Assembly: GCF_040412425.1 (NCBI RefSeq)
Contig: NC_089756.1
Coordinates: 1,192,998-1,256,997, forward strand
Length of the DNA stretch: 64,000 bases
Direction of reading: 5' to 3'
From: Macrobrachium rosenbergii
Taxonomy: Eukaryota; Arthropoda; Malacostraca; Decapoda; Palaemonidae
The position numbers were made by a program, and so were the translations under genes. Position 1 is the stretch's first letter. Every line of letters begins with the position of its first letter. The notes below the pieces were generated by a model, which did not search any database, had not been told where the DNA came from, and saw nothing but the letters and a program-made list of their open reading frames with translations. Below, in pieces: positions 22,492 through 33,562 of this stretch.

Positions 22492-24683
22492 CCCTTTAAC
22501 GCCGAAGCCCTATTTACAAAAACGTCTCCCGTATGCCGGCGGCGTTCGGTGAGTTAGTGCCGAAGTGGAAAAAAAGTTTTTTTCAAAAAATCACAGCACG
22601 CTTAGTTTTTAAGATTAAGAGTTAATTTTTGGCTCATTTTTTTTTGTCATTGCCTGAAGTTTAGTATGCAACCATCAGAAATGAAAAAAAAATATCATTA
22701 TCATATATAAATATTGGAATATATGACAGCGAAAAAAAAAACTCGTATATAATTGTATACAAATCGCGCTGTAAGCAAAACGGTTAAAGCTAATGAGTTA
22801 ATTTTTTTTAGTTGTATTGTACACTAAATTGCGATGATTTTGGTACATAACAAATTTTAAAACGATCAAACCAACACAGAGAAAATATTATCACAAAACG
22901 ATTCATGAATTAACGTAGCGGACGTAAAAAATGTTTTTTTTCAAAAATTCACCATAAATCGAAATATTGTGCTAGAGACTTCCTGTTTGTTGAAAAATGA
23001 AGCTAATTGATTGAATATTACTAGACTGTAAGTGTTTTAGCTTACAATTGCAGTTTTCGACCATTTCAGTCGAGTTAAAGTTGACCAAAAGTCGAATTTT
23101 TTCTATTTATCATGATTTATATGGAAATATTTCAAAACTGATAAAAGCTAAAACCATGAGTTATTTTTTGTTGTATTGTACATGAAATTGCACACATTTT
23201 CATATATAAAACTTTATGTAACGACTAATATAAAGTGGTGCAAATATTACGACAACGAGACGAAAGAATTTCTGAGATGTTCGGCCGAGTTACCACGCAG
23301 ACATAAGGAAAATATTTTTTTAAAAAATTCACCATAAATCGAAATATTGTGCTAGAGATTTCCAATTTATTGCAAAATGAAGTTAAACGATTGAATATTA
23401 CTAGAATGTAAGAGTTTTAGCTTACAATTGCGTTTTTTTACCATTTCGGTTTAGTTAAAGTTGACTGAAGCTTGAAATTTTGGCAGTTATCGTGATTTAT
23501 GTGAAAATATTTCAAAACTGATAAAAGCTACAACCATGAGATATTTTCTGTTGTATTCTACATGAAATTGCGCACATTTTCATATATAAAAGTTTATGTA
23601 ACGACTAATGTAAACGATGCAAACATTACGACAACATGACGAAAGAATTTCTGAGATGTTGGCCGAGTTATCACAGCGCAGAGACGTAAGGAAAAAATTT
23701 TTTTCAGAAATTCACCATAAATCGAAATATTGTGCTAGAGACTTTCAGTTTGTTGCAAAATGAAGGTACATGATTGAATATTACTAGAATGTAAGAGTTT
23801 TAGCTTATAATTGCGTTTTTACCATTTCGGTCGAAAGTTAAAGTTGACCGAAGGTTGAAATTTTGGCAGTTATCGTGATTTATATGAAAATATTTCAAAA
23901 TTGATAAAAGCTACAACCATGAGTTATTTTCTGTTGTATTCTACATGAAATTGCGCACATTTCCATATATAAAACTTTATGTAACGACTAATATAAAACA
24001 GTGCAAACATTACGACAACGTGATTTAAAGAATTTCTGGCGGGACGTAAGGAAAAAGTTTTTTCAGAAATTCACCATAAATCGAAATATTGTGCTGAGAC
24101 TTCCAATTGGTTGCAAAATGAAGGTAAATGATTGAATATTACTAGATCGTAAGATTTTTAGCTTAAAATTGCGTTTTTTACCATTTCGGTCGAAGTCAAA
24201 GTTGACCGAAGGTTGAAATTTTGGCAGTTATCGTGGTTTATATGAAAATATTTCCAAACTGATAAAGCTACAACCATGGGTTGTATTTTCTGCTGTATTG
24301 TACATGAATTTGCACACATTTTCATATATAAAACTTTATGTAACGGCTAATATAGAACAGTGCAAAAATTACGACAAAATGACGAAAGAATTTATGAAAT
24401 TTTCGGCTGAGGTACCGCCGTGCGTAAGAAAGTTTTTTTCAAAAATTCACCATAAATCGAAATATTGTGCTAGAGACTTCCAATTTGTTGCAAAATGAAG
24501 GTACATGATTGAATATTACTAGAATGTAAGAGTTTTAGCTTAAAATTGCGTTTTTCGACCACTTCGGTCGAGTCAAAGTTGACCAAAGGTTGAAATTTTT
24601 TGTAGTCGACGTACAGTACGTCCACTCGGCACCCAACAGACAATTTTAGTCGACGTATGATACGTCCAATAGGCGTTTAAGGG
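22492..24683. mobile_element. Non-autonomous piggyBac-like element with internal tandem repeats
   Basis: It begins CCCTTTAACGCCGAAGCCCT and ends AGGCGTTTAAGGG, with TTAA on both sides (22488-22491 and 24684-24687). CCC ends and TTAA duplication are hallmarks of piggyBac. The 2192-bp interior is a tandem array whose units share ACCATAAATCGAAATATTGT. This motif starts at about 22951, 23331, 23713, 24073 and 24449, a period of 360-382 bp. No transposase frame is present. Confidence 0.85.
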
Positions 24684-24848
24684 TTAAAGTACTATTGAAA
24701 TTATATTAAAATATATAATTGTTTCAGGATGATAGTATAAGCATTTTTAGAGGGTACATTTTATGATAATGATTTATGGTACTTACTAATCAGATATTAA
24801 TATTAAGTTTAATAAGATTAAATAATAACATTAAATAAAAATAGCCTG

Positions 24849-24905
<57 letters not shown>

Positions 24906-25014
24906 AGATGAGAGAATTTTTCCGACACGTAATATGTACGTGTTTCTTTTGTATGATAAATAAATTATTTACCTAATAAGTACTAATTTTCAAATATTAA
25001 GATTAATAAAATTA

Positions 25015-25078
<64 letters not shown>

Positions 25079-25321
25079 TATTTATCATGCATTTGTGTAG
25101 TAAATTTTTTAACATTTTAAACAAACAAATACTGATTCCCAGTCTTTTTTATCCTTGGCTTGAGAAAGGAGGGGGGAGGGTGAATGTCAATTTACATGAC
25201 AGTTTGACATATTGGTCAGAGGGGAAGGAGTGTTGCCTGCAGAAGCTCAAAGATTTCAATCTTGATAATAAAGACCGTTAGGTTTCCTCTCTCTCTCTCA
25301 CCTCTCTCTCTCTGAGCCTAA

Positions 25322-25373
<52 letters not shown>

Positions 25374-25432
25374 AAAAAGGTACTGTTTGTGTGTGTGTGT
25401 GTGTTCATAGTGTTTTAAAAATGTGTAGTAAA
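24684..25432. other. AT-rich and microsatellite-rich sequence
   Basis: Holds (TC)n at 24855-24903, (TAA)n at 25010-25080, (TC)n at 25291-25371 and (GT)n at 25389-25403. No gene seen. Confidence 0.7.
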
Positions 25433-25912
25433 GGGATTTTGACAAAGGAAAAATCTATTTCTGAGGGAGGACCTGTGTCACCCGGTGAAATGTCCCTTGA
25501 GCACACATTTCTAGGTATAAATATTGCTAAATATACCAGAGAAAGAAAGCCAACGGGAATGCTGAGGTTACTACCCTCAGAGCGATCACCTATTATGTAA
25601 CAGGTGTCGGTATAGAGTAGGGTGAGTGAATATGTCCACTACCACAGGACCTAACTCTGTAGAATGTCCCAATGTCATAACCCCTGGTTTGAGAAGAGCC
25701 GTTCCAACGGGCAACTCACCATGCCTGTACCTGACAACCTGAGCGCCACCTACCCTCATTCCAGGTTAGCACCCACACAACTAGCTTGGTATGCCTACTA
25801 GGGGGAAATTGAATAACCTGGGAAAATAAGACACAGGTCCTCCTCAGAAATAGATTTTTCCTTTGTCAAAATCCTTTTTCTGAGCTTCGGACCTGTGTCA
25901 GCCGGTGAAATT
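25433..25912 (-). repeat. 3' terminal repeat and internal complementary region of A3
   Basis: It starts GGGATTTTGACAAAGGAAAA. At 25840-25875 it has the reverse complement of this start (TTTTCCTTTGTCAAAATCC), which runs straight into TTTTTCTGAGCTTCGGACC, the complement of the 5' terminal edge of family A. Confidence 0.85.
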
Positions 25913-26351
25913 GTATCAGAGAATCATACCAAGCAAGGTGAAAGATTATAAGTGACAAATAAAACGTAGAGATAAATAAAGGCATCATTACTTAAGCCTA
26001 ATTTAATTATCTCAGCAGCAGAGAAATATAAGTTAAACATTAAATTTAAGACTAAGAATCTTTGTGGACAAAACAAGGTTCTGAACAGATAGTATCAAAA
26101 CTTAAGGTAACCATAAAACATAGACAATTAACAACTTAAACTTAAGACTAACACAAAGAAAATTTACAAATCCACTTAAACCTAACACTGCAAAACAGGT
26201 ACAATTATATAAATAAACTAGGGCCAGGATGTGAAGCATGATGCCCAGAGAAGATGGCAGGAAAGCAAATGAGGCAGGCAGGCGGGAGGGGAATGGGGAA
26301 AGACTAATTAGGAGGAGGGATAATACTTCCTGCAGCCACTGTAGGGGAACT

Positions 26352-27470
26352 TCAGAGCTTCCAGTGATTTAAGATAGTGGCGCTTAAACACTGATGGAGA
26401 TTTCCAACCCGTATACTTTTTAGGTCATCAAAATTCATATTGTAGAAATAGTTTGTGGAGGTTGCCACTGCTATCGATATCATGTACCTTTGTACTGAAT
26501 CTGGGTTAGCTTGTTTAATAAAATATAAAATCTGTTGTCTGATAGCTTTTAAGGAAAGTGTCCACCTTTTCCCTGATAAAAGAGGACCAGACAAAACCTG
26601 AGAAGTTCTCCTTAAGTAAGCCCTCAGTGTAGTGACTGGGAACAAGGATGGATCCTGTGGAAGAGGAACAACCTTCCAAGGACACCACCATCCTGAAGGT
26701 CTTCATTCTTTGCTAGGAAACTTTGGTCTGGGGAAAGAAGAACTTCTCCTGACGGAGGAAATCTACATGATTAACACCTCAGAGAGAGCGGACAGTTCCG
26801 ATATCCTAGCACCTGAAGCTAAGCTAATTAGGAACAACGTCTTCCTTAACAGACTCAAATATGAACAGTTATCATTATCAGTTTCTGATGCTAGTTTCAA
26901 ACATCGTTAAGAAACCAAGAAACAGTGTGAGGACGGGTTGCTGGTCTCAGACGAGCACATGCCTTTGGGATTGGTGAAAAGTATGAGTCTGTTAGGTCAA
27001 TGTTGAAGCCATGCAAAAACACTTTCTTCAAGGCTGACTTAGCTGTGGTAATTGTAGCCTCGGCTAGACTTTTTCAAACAATGACCTAAAGAAAGAGATT
27101 GCCAAACCAGCGGTCATAACCTGAGCTTCAGAATGTTTAAGGAAAGATGCCAGTTTTTTAACTGCTGAATCGTACTGCCTGAGAGTAGATTCTCTTTTAT
27201 CTGATTCCAAGAACAGAGTGTTAACTAATAATATCCGCCCCTCTCTGAACTGTCTAATTGTCAATAAAGTCCACAAAGCCAGGGCATTCAGGATTCTTGA
27301 GAAGCTGACACAGTTGCGTTTGTACTACTTGTGTCAGTTTGGGTCTGGGTAACAGAGATGACACTTGAATTTCAGCTCCAGCAGAAGAGGGTACCAGCTG
27401 CTCTTCGGCCAATTGGGAGCTACCAGAGCCACCTGCCCCTTGAAAGACCTGAGTTTGTGCTAGAGCTAAT
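26352..27470 (-). pseudogene. DIRS family A tyrosine recombinase (A3)
   Basis: Minus-strand fragments: the linker with LALAQTQVFQ and QLLKNPECPGFVDFI near 27254-27450; core-binding text EGRILLVNTLFLESDKREST near 27180; an Arg-containing ARISELSALS near 26780-26810 (catalytic RxxEL); and TLRAYLRRTSQVLSGPLL plus STNYFYNMNF at 26352-26645. The H-x-x-R site, HDIR in A2, reads HDID here, so the second catalytic Arg is lost in addition to frameshifts. Confidence 0.75.
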
Positions 27471-27699
27471 CGTCTTGGTATCCTGTCATCTTGCAGAAGC
27501 TTCCCCAAGGGTCAGCTTTGCCTTCATTCTCGTCATGGAGAATGGAGGAGGTCTGCTTCCAGTCCTCCATCCTTCTTTCCCCTTTGAAGGATGGGGAAAG
27601 ATTTAGGCTAATGCTTGACTGACAAGGAACCTTCGAATATGCTTCCATATTCTCCTCGCATCATGTGTCTACTCACAGATACACCGATCAAGGAATAGG

Positions 27700-28500
27700 C
27701 ACACACCTGTAAGACTGTTGTCTGTAAGGTGTGTGACCGAGATGATAAATACCTTCTCATCAACATCCTGAAACTCAAGGCAGCCTTTTGGCCTTCTGAG
27801 AATATCAGGATGGGGTTTCCGACACTCAGTGGTTTTGTTGAACAACAACACCACAGTAGTGGCATATGTCAACAAACAGGAGGGGATTGTTTTTTCCTCC
27901 TGTTTCATCTGTTGACATTGCAGGTACTACAGTGCCCTATAGCACACTCAATAGTTCTGTAAGCCAGATACATTCCCAGAGGGGATGTATTGGCAGGCAA
28001 GCTCGGCCTCAGTTTCAAGTGACCAGAACAGAGTGCAATCTCCACTCTTTTCTTCATGAAGAGACTGCTCAACTGTTCGTTTGCCTACTGGCACAACAGA
28101 AGTCTGTAGTTTTCCCTGCTCCTTCGTACCTGACCCACGGGCTGCTGCGATGAGGCAAGCTGTCTTTATGGGAAACATCGATGTCTATGTCTTCCCCCCA
28201 TATTTATGTTTTGCTAGGGGTTCATCAGGCATTGTTCGCCCTGAGTTATAGACGGATACTGGAAGACCTTGCCTTTCACCCAACCTGATAGCTCTGTTTC
28301 CAAGGCATCAAGATGAGTTCTCCCTGACCCAACCTCCTGTGGCAGCTACACAAGAAATGGGTCATCAGGCAGTACATTAATGTGTTTTTCAGTACTAAGA
28401 GCCTTTCCAGCTTCCCTTGCAAGCATAGGCTTTCTCACTGAGCAGCAGCGGATATAGCTGGCTGACTCTTGAGGTCCTCCGCAGCTTTGTTCTAGGGACT
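27700..28500 (+). pseudogene. DIRS family C RNase H region (C2)
   Basis: Matches C1 at 40060-40620: an INILKLKAAFW-like strand near 27760-27795, a NNTTVVAYVNKQ-like strand near 27845-27885, and VTRTECNLHSF near 28020. Shifts and stops occur throughout. Confidence 0.65.
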
Positions 28501-28559
28501 GGATCTGTCTTCACTGGTTGGTGTTGTCGACGGAACTTCTTCTCAGGTCAGAGTTACTC

Positions 28560-29480
28560 TTCAGCAGGTAGCAGACTTCCTCAATCTTCTCCATCAAGGG
28601 GTGCTTCTCTCTGATTCATTTGTGAAGAATGTAAGCCCTTTCAACCTAGTCTTCCATCTGAAAGTAGCCTTTTTCTCCTCAGTCGAGATTTAGCTACTGA
28701 TAAGCTTCTTTCGGTCTTGCTGTTACAGGGAACTGAGGTCCCTGGGTGGCATGTAGCTCTCGTTTATAGTCCCTGTCGCGTGCTCTGCACACGCCCTTGC
28801 GAGAGTCGTCAGACAGAGATCTGCCCTCTTAGGACCATCTCTTATCTCGCTCCAGCCTTGGCATAGAAGATGGACAAATGGGGAAAGGGGATCAATACCT
28901 CAACTCCTTCTTGGATGCTGTAGCGGACACCGAATCCTTCGGCATCTTTTGCCAGGTTCAAGTCCCTCTTGATCCCCTCCTCCTTGGACTTTGTATCGAT
29001 GATCCAGATTAATTGTTGCTTTGTTCTTTTAGGGAGCTTCGGTACTTCCTGAAAAGGGTCGACATTCCTAACCTGGATATCGTCAGCGTTTTCGCTAGCA
29101 CTATCTCTCCCAAGAAAGAAGTGTCTAAGAACACATCTTTCTCTTGGCTTCGCAAGCGATCGGAAGGATGTACTCTGCTGGTGACTACGATAGCTTTACA
29201 ATCCACCCAAGAGTGCACGAAGTCATTGGCTTGGTCCATCCCTCGCATTCAGGAAGTTTTTGTTGGTCTGGAAGCAAGGTGTGGTCTCATAGACCACACT
29301 CTTGTCTTCTGCCTCCGTTCTTGTCCACAGGCCCTTGAAACCTTTTTTCCTTGGTCCTGTAGTGGCTGCTCAACAAGTTGTGCTTTCTTACCCGGATCCT
29401 TCAAGAGGACAGGTAGCAACTTGCCTAAGGTGTTGGTTTTGAAAGTGGGAAGGATTCTGAGAGTGACTGGCTTTTCCTCC
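28560..29480 (+). pseudogene. DIRS family C tyrosine recombinase (C2)
   Basis: Fragments align with C1 40860-41760. They include core-binding text near 28560-28640 (VTLQQVADFLNLLHQG in one frame), a block around 28690-28800, the KKEVSKNTSF segment at 29110-29140 and LETFFPWSCSG near 29340. The frame is broken many times. Confidence 0.65.
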
Positions 29481-29895
29481 TCCTCCTTCCTTGTCCTCCT
29501 ACTTCTCTTCATTCGGGATAGGAATGGGACTCGAACCGACACTTGCTGGAACTGGCGTCTGATGCAGTAAGACTACACATCGAGCACCCATTTTATTTTT
29601 CTTTCTAGAATCTTAGAAGCAATTCCGCTAGCAAGGGGAGGAAGGAGACACAGGCAATAAGAAAACCCTTTTCAGTTCTTTTCCTTGCTGCCTCTGACTC
29701 TTTAGATTCTTCCTAGCCGTTTTCGTATGAGTTGCGATTCCTCGCTCATTCGAAAAGGTCCAGATGTCTGACATTTGGTCTTGCAGTTCTTACACTTCGA
29801 TCAATATGTCAGAGGCATGGTACTCCTCCTCGCTCTTTTGACCAGGAGGAGTAGCCCAGGTGTGCAGAACTCCAGTCAGTTCAAGAGCTCACTCA

Positions 29896-30003
29896 GATTC
29901 TTCCCTCCAACCAGTGAGTCTTCCTAATGTAAAGGACCAATGGTTTGTAGATTCTTCCCTCCAACCAGTGAGTCTTCCTAATGTAAAGGACCGATGGTTT
30001 GTA
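29896..30003. repeat. 54-bp direct duplication at the C2 internal complementary region
   Basis: The unit GATTCTTCCCTCCAACCAGT..GGTTTGTA occurs at 29896-29949 and again, directly adjacent, at 29950-30003 with one base changed. C1 has a single copy at about 42245-42297. Confidence 0.85.
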
Positions 30004-30320
30004 TATTGTGTAGGAACAAATCACAATTTTTGAAAGTAAATTGTATTTTTCCTAACTATAAAAAACCTGAGGTCCTTTACAATACATTTTTATGCCCGCC
30101 TCATGCCACCTCTCAATCTGAAACCTGGTCCGAAAGGCAAACTAGAATGTTTACATCCAGGCAGGCGGGGATTCCCGCCTACCTGTCGATAGTTACTGCC
30201 TAACCACCTTGTTCAAGAGTTTAACAGCCGTTTCCAACTTCACTGTAAGTAATTCCTAATATAAAAGACCAGAGGTTTGTATAATTAGGAAAAATACAAT
30301 TTACTTTTAAAAATTGTGAT
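29960..30320 (+). repeat. 3' terminal repeat and internal complementary region of C2
   Basis: AATGTAAAGGACCGATGGTT..GTAGGAACAA (complement of the 5' edge) is followed by ATCACAATTTTTGAAAGTAA (complement of the 3' edge), then the terminal repeat to 30320. Confidence 0.85.
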
Positions 30321-30996
30321 TTCTTCAGCCCACAGCCTGCCCTCTCCAGTAGCATGTTTACTTTGAATGTGGTGAACATGGAAGCAGGCAGATGTAGACC
30401 TACAAGTGGTGCAAGCCCTTCTCCAAAAAGGCTGTGGAATACTACAGTATTCATTGTATCCTGTCATCCTACCACACATGTTTGATCTTTCAAGTAAATT
30501 TGGAGAAGTGCTAGACCTTGGATGAGAAATGGATTAGTAGTACAATAAACAAATATGACATGAGACCCACAGTGCTTCTTTAAGATTCACAGTGGCAGCT
30601 ACCCTTCATTTAAAAGACATGAGGATGGAATTTATCGTATCCCTTCAAAAATTCCCCTTAACTGTGGAGACAATAACTTCAATAAAATTCCACTACAAAA
30701 TGGCCAATATTAGCAATCAAAAGGGTGTACATTTATTTACATTCATCTATTTACATGGCTTGAATTTCAGGTTTTGACTCTTTCCTGGGTACTATAGAAG
30801 TTTGGTTCATTCTCCAGGAATCAGGCTGAGAAATGATCAGGTTCACTAGCTAGTTTTTGTTCAGATGCAAATGCAACTCATGAAATATACAAAGCTTTCT
30901 TTGCTCCTTCAGGGAACTAAGAACGAGCTTTATTTACTTTTTAATGATTTCATATGTATTTCTGATAGGTTCATAATCTCATCTTTTGATTTACAG
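30321..30996 (+). other. ASCC1-like intron, apparently single-copy
   Basis: No repeat structure or gene recognised. It ends with the acceptor TTTTGATTTACAG. Confidence 0.6.
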
Positions 30997-31148
30997 TTGT
31001 TGTTGGTAAAGATGTCAAAACAGTGAGACAGGCAAGAATCAAAATAGAATTATTGGTGGAACAAGCACGGAGAAAGATGCCCTTTACACACTTCTTGTCA
31101 ATGCCCATGAACAATCCTTCAGTACAAGAAAGATTCTTAGAATTTAAG
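30997..31148 (+). CDS. ASCC1: ASCC1-like exon, start of the phosphoesterase-like domain
   Basis: This 152-base exon starts with two bases that complete the Val codon split at 8089. It encodes VVGKDVKTVRQARIKIELLV and then EQARRKMPFTHFLSMPMNNP and SVQERFLEFK. ARxxI..LL..xRRKxPFTHFLxxPxN..xVQExFLxF is the conserved ASCC1 segment joining the KH domain to the 2H phosphoesterase-like (AKAP7-type) domain; the THF stretch marks its first strand. The donor GTAAGG at 31149 follows AAG, so the exon ends on a codon boundary. Its frame and order relative to 7329 and 7980 support one gene. Downstream exons were not found in the remaining 33 kb. Confidence 0.88.
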
Positions 31149-31489
31149 GTAAGGTGTGAATGAATATATGAAATTTTGGCCTAAACCCCTAAGATATATT
31201 TCACTCACATATTTCTCCAAAATACAGTAAAATTCAGTAGGTGTCACTTAAATATTTTTTTATCTAATGTAAAGGAAGATAACCCAGTGAAAGGTGAAAA
31301 TCAGGTTTAATTAGGCAAAGTAATGCAATATCTTATCAGACTATATATGATTTACTTATGTGGCTTTTTAGACTATTATTTTCCAGTAAAAAAAATTGTA
31401 TAGTATTTTCTTTTTATGATTATAGTTTGGAGCCTTGTTAAATCAGTTAAATATAAAGTTGAATGTGAGATTGTCTACTTTGTTGGGAA
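31149..31489 (+). other. ASCC1-like intron next to DIRS B3
   Basis: AT-rich sequence after the donor GTAAGG. No feature seen. Confidence 0.6.
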
Positions 31490-31830
31490 ATGGTATTTTC
31501 ATGATAAAATTAAGTTTCATTTATACTTAACTAGTAATGACATAGCTATACTTTTCCACTCGCACAGCAGCTTAAATTTGAAATTTGCGGTAGCGCTTAT
31601 ATGGTTTTTGTGTAGGTGACTGCCCCACCCACTATCGTGGACCAATAGAAACAACAAATCAGAGGAACTCAATTCTTTGTGCTTTTATGTCCATAAGAGG
31701 GGAGGAGGGAGGGCTCCAATCTGTAATTACTGTACTTGGTAAGTACATATGAAACTTAATTTTATCATAAAAATACCATTTTCATGTAAGTAATTTACCA
31801 AGTAATTACATAGCTGAATCCCACTTTGAT
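31490..31830 (-). repeat. 3' terminal repeat and internal complementary region of B3
   Basis: It starts ATGGTATTTTCATGATAAAA. At 31735-31805 it carries ACTTGGTAAGTACATATGAA..AAATACCAT joined to TTTCATGTAAGTAATTTACC, the complements of the 3' and 5' element edges. Confidence 0.82.
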
Positions 31831-32496
31831 ATGAGGTGGGATATATGGATATATTCTGTTCCAAAAACAGTCAGATATGAAAATGAATTTGAAACAAAAT
31901 CTCCTAGCATTGATAAAATGCTTGTTGTTTCCTTACCTGGTAAGAGAGCTACTGCAGGTGATTACTGCCTCTGGTTGGTGCTCATCTTGACCTGGAGTGA
32001 CTTAGGGGAATAGCCGCGATTACTCTCTACCTTTAAGTGGGGGCCTTGAAGTAAAGGAGCCTCCCAATTACTCATAAAGTATAAGAATAGCTGCCTTTGC
32101 CCTGGACGCAGTACTAAAAAAACAAAAAGACCAGACAATGCTGTCACCTACACTGTAAAATAATTAAAAACCATCACCCAACTACTAAAGACTAGTGGGA
32201 ACTCCAGGTACAAAGTACCCCCAGGCTCCCCCAAAAACTCGACACTCTAATTTCAAGGCGAAGAGGTTAAGGATAGGGAGGAATGCTTCTTACGCATCTT
32301 TCCCCAATACCATACCAGCCACCAGTAACAGACCCAATGTACTGCAATTTTCAAAAACTGCCTCTATTTCTTTCAAATAGTGATTAGCGAAAATGGAATT
32401 ACACTCCCATCAGCTGAAGGATTGCTGAAAGTGACATAATATGCCTGAAAGTATACAAAGTGGCGACCTCCCTAATCTCATGTGCCCTCACCTTAA

Positions 32497-33562
32497 CCCT
32501 TAAACACCTGTTGGACGTAGCAAACGTCGACTAAAATTGTCTGTTGAATGCCGAGTGGACGTAGCAAACGTCGACTACAAAAAATTTCAACCTTCGGTCA
32601 ACTTTGACTCGACCAAAATGGTCGAAAAACGCAATTGTAAGCTAAAACCCTTACATTCTAGTAATATTCAATCATGTACCTTCATTTTGCAACAAATTGG
32701 AAGTCTCTAGCACAATATTTCGATTTATGGTGAATTTTTGAAAAATTTTTTCTTACGCCCACTGGTAACTTAGGGACTATGAAAATTTCAGAAATTCTTT
32801 CGTCATTTTGTCGTAATTTTTGCACTGTTCTATATTAGCCGTTACATAAAGTTTTATACATGAAAATGTGTGCAATTTCATGTACAATACAACAGAAAAT
32901 AACTCATGGTTGTAGCTTTTATCAGTTTTGAAATATTTTCATATAAATCACGATAACTGCCAAAATTTCAACCTTTGGTCAACTTTGACTCGACCGAAAT
33001 GGTCAAAAAACGCAATAGTGTAAGCTAAAACTCTTACATTCTAGTAATATTCAATCATTTACCTTCATTTTTGCAACCAATTGGAAATCTCTAGCACAAT
33101 ATTTCGATTTATGGTGAGTTTTTTTGAAAAAAACTTTTTTCTTACGTTTGGCGCCAGAAATTCTTTCGCCCACGTTGTCGTAATGTTTGCACTGTTTTAT
33201 ATTAGTCGTTACATAAAGTTTTATATATGGAAATGTGAGCAATTTCATGTAGAATACAACAGAAAATAACTCATGGTTGTAGCTTTTATCAGTTTTGAAA
33301 TATTTTCATATAAATCACGATAACTGCCAAAATTTCAACCTTTGGTCAACTTTAACTCGACCGAAATGGTCAAAGAACACAATTATAAGCTAAATCTCTT
33401 ACAATCTAGTAATATTCAATCATGTACCTTCATTTTGCAACAAACTGGAAGTCTCTAGCACAATATTTCGATTTATGGTGAATTTCTGAAAAAAGCTTTT
33501 TCCTTACGCTTCTCGCTGACAATCCTCGCCGAACATCTCAGAAATTCTTTCGTCATGTTGTC
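32497..33562. mobile_element. Truncated second copy of the piggyBac-like tandem-repeat element
   Basis: It begins CCCTTAAACACCTGTTGGAC after TTAA (32493-32496) and is inverted relative to 22492-24683. It contains nearly three array units and stops abruptly at 33562 inside a unit, joining DIRS B3 gag. The lost end and the missing B3 pol region suggest one deletion removed both. Confidence 0.82.

Larger units (their letters stand above)
22079..25432. mobile_element. Tigger-like DNA transposon end plus AT/TC-rich interior
   Basis: It starts CAGTAAACCCCCCATATTTG directly after TA (22077-22078) in B2. The rest is AT-rich with (TAA)n at 22270-22370 and 25010-25080 and (TC)n at 24855-24903 and 25291-25371. 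It hosts the piggyBac-like element at 22492-24683. No right terminal repeat was found before DIRS A3 begins at 25433, so the extent is inferred. Confidence 0.5.
25433..27480 (-). mobile_element. DIRS-like retrotransposon, family A copy A3 (3' part)
   Basis: The 3' terminal repeat and internal complementary region (25433-25912) are followed on the minus strand by the recombinase and the RNase H to recombinase linker. The copy ends at about 27480 where family C copy C2 starts. It aligns with A2 54275-56470. Confidence 0.85.
27480..30320 (+). mobile_element. DIRS-like retrotransposon, family C copy C2 (5'-truncated)
   Basis: A + strand copy beginning inside the RT to RNase H linker and running through RNase H, recombinase and the complete 3' end. 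The 3' edge, ...AAAATTGTGAT at 30320, is exactly complementary to the second half of its own internal complementary region near 30017-30040. Confidence 0.82.
8090..30996 (+). other. ASCC1-like intron of about 22.9 kb filled by transposons
   Basis: It starts with GTAAGAA at 8090 and ends with TGATTTACAG at 30996. It contains B1, B2, A3 and C2 plus several DNA transposons, entered separately. Splice phases on both sides match (1 base before, 2 bases after). Confidence 0.75.

Noticed and set aside
22951..24560. Ordinary centromeric-type satellite
   Set aside because: The array is bounded by CCC/GGG ends with TTAA duplications and recurs as an inverted copy at 32497, so it is part of a mobile element.
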